5,661 nt of DNA from Anaerolineae bacterium (GTDB lineage: Bacteria; Chloroflexota; Anaerolineae; SpSt-313). A program made the translations under genes and the position numbers. The notes beneath the pieces were generated by a model, which did not search any database, had not been told where the DNA came from, and saw only the letters and a program-made list of their open reading frames with translations. Position 1 is the stretch's first letter. The number at the start of each line of letters is the position of its first letter. Below are positions 5,634 to 5,661 of the stretch, in pieces. The stretch covers positions 1-5,661 of the forward strand of contig JAIMBM010000236.1 in assembly GCA_023511475.1 (NCBI GenBank). The letters are read 5' to 3'.

Positions 5634-5661
5634 TTGATAACCAGCCCGAGTCGTGCTATAG
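5634..5661 (+). promoter_or_regulatory. Promoter reading out of the right edge
   Basis: TTGATA (5634-5639) is followed after exactly 17 bases by TATAG at 5657-5661, where the window ends with the last base of the -10 box missing. This is a good sigma-70-type match after a long gene-free stretch and suggests a rightward transcription unit beginning just beyond the window. Confidence 0.5.

Noticed and set aside
1..5661. CRISPR array, insertion sequence, integrase or attachment site at the tRNA
   Set aside because: No regularly spaced direct repeats, no transposase or integrase motifs, and no duplicated tRNA 3' end were seen.

Overview
The window is GC-rich bacterial DNA with strong AGGAGG ribosome binding sites, high-GC third codon positions and canonical sigma-70-type promoters. 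The gene repertoire is a group III phosphofructokinase, a class II aldolase, a two-helix zinc-finger anti-sigma factor and a penicillin-acylase family protein. This would fit a member of the Chloroflexota or another high-GC deep-branching phylum, but no rRNA or marker gene is present, so the assignment is a low-confidence inference.

Layout. Bases about 217-918 (+) encode the C-terminal part of a penicillin acylase family hydrolase. The sequence before it (about 37-205) does not look like acylase and has coding-like composition on the opposite strand, so the acylase appears truncated or the region rearranged. A strong hairpin at 1008-1047 separates it from a convergent minus-strand pair. That pair is a class II fructose-bisphosphate aldolase (3126 down to 2206) followed by a 6-phosphofructokinase with pyrophosphate-type active-site residues (2123 down to 1089). 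These two enzymes share fructose-1,6-bisphosphate and form a compact glycolysis/gluconeogenesis unit.

Upstream of the aldolase is a roughly 290-base leader with nested long-range pairing, then a tRNA-Leu(CAA) gene on the same strand with a clear TTGACG-17-TATACT promoter. Divergently, on the plus strand, lie an ECF sigma factor (3609-4178) and its probable cognate membrane-bound zinc-finger anti-sigma factor (4235-5143), closed by a strong intrinsic terminator (5172-5210).

The last 450 bases hold no gene I can support. They contain a series of GC-rich hairpins, including a 55-base near-perfect inverted repeat (5399-5453). At the very edge is a good promoter (TTGATA-17-TATAG) reading out of the window.

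The protein-coding genes are mostly ordinary. The points most worth a second look are the opposite-strand coding signal at the acylase breakpoint, the possible structured RNA leader of the aldolase-phosphofructokinase unit, the PPi-type residues of the phosphofructokinase, and the hairpin-rich 3' intergenic region.
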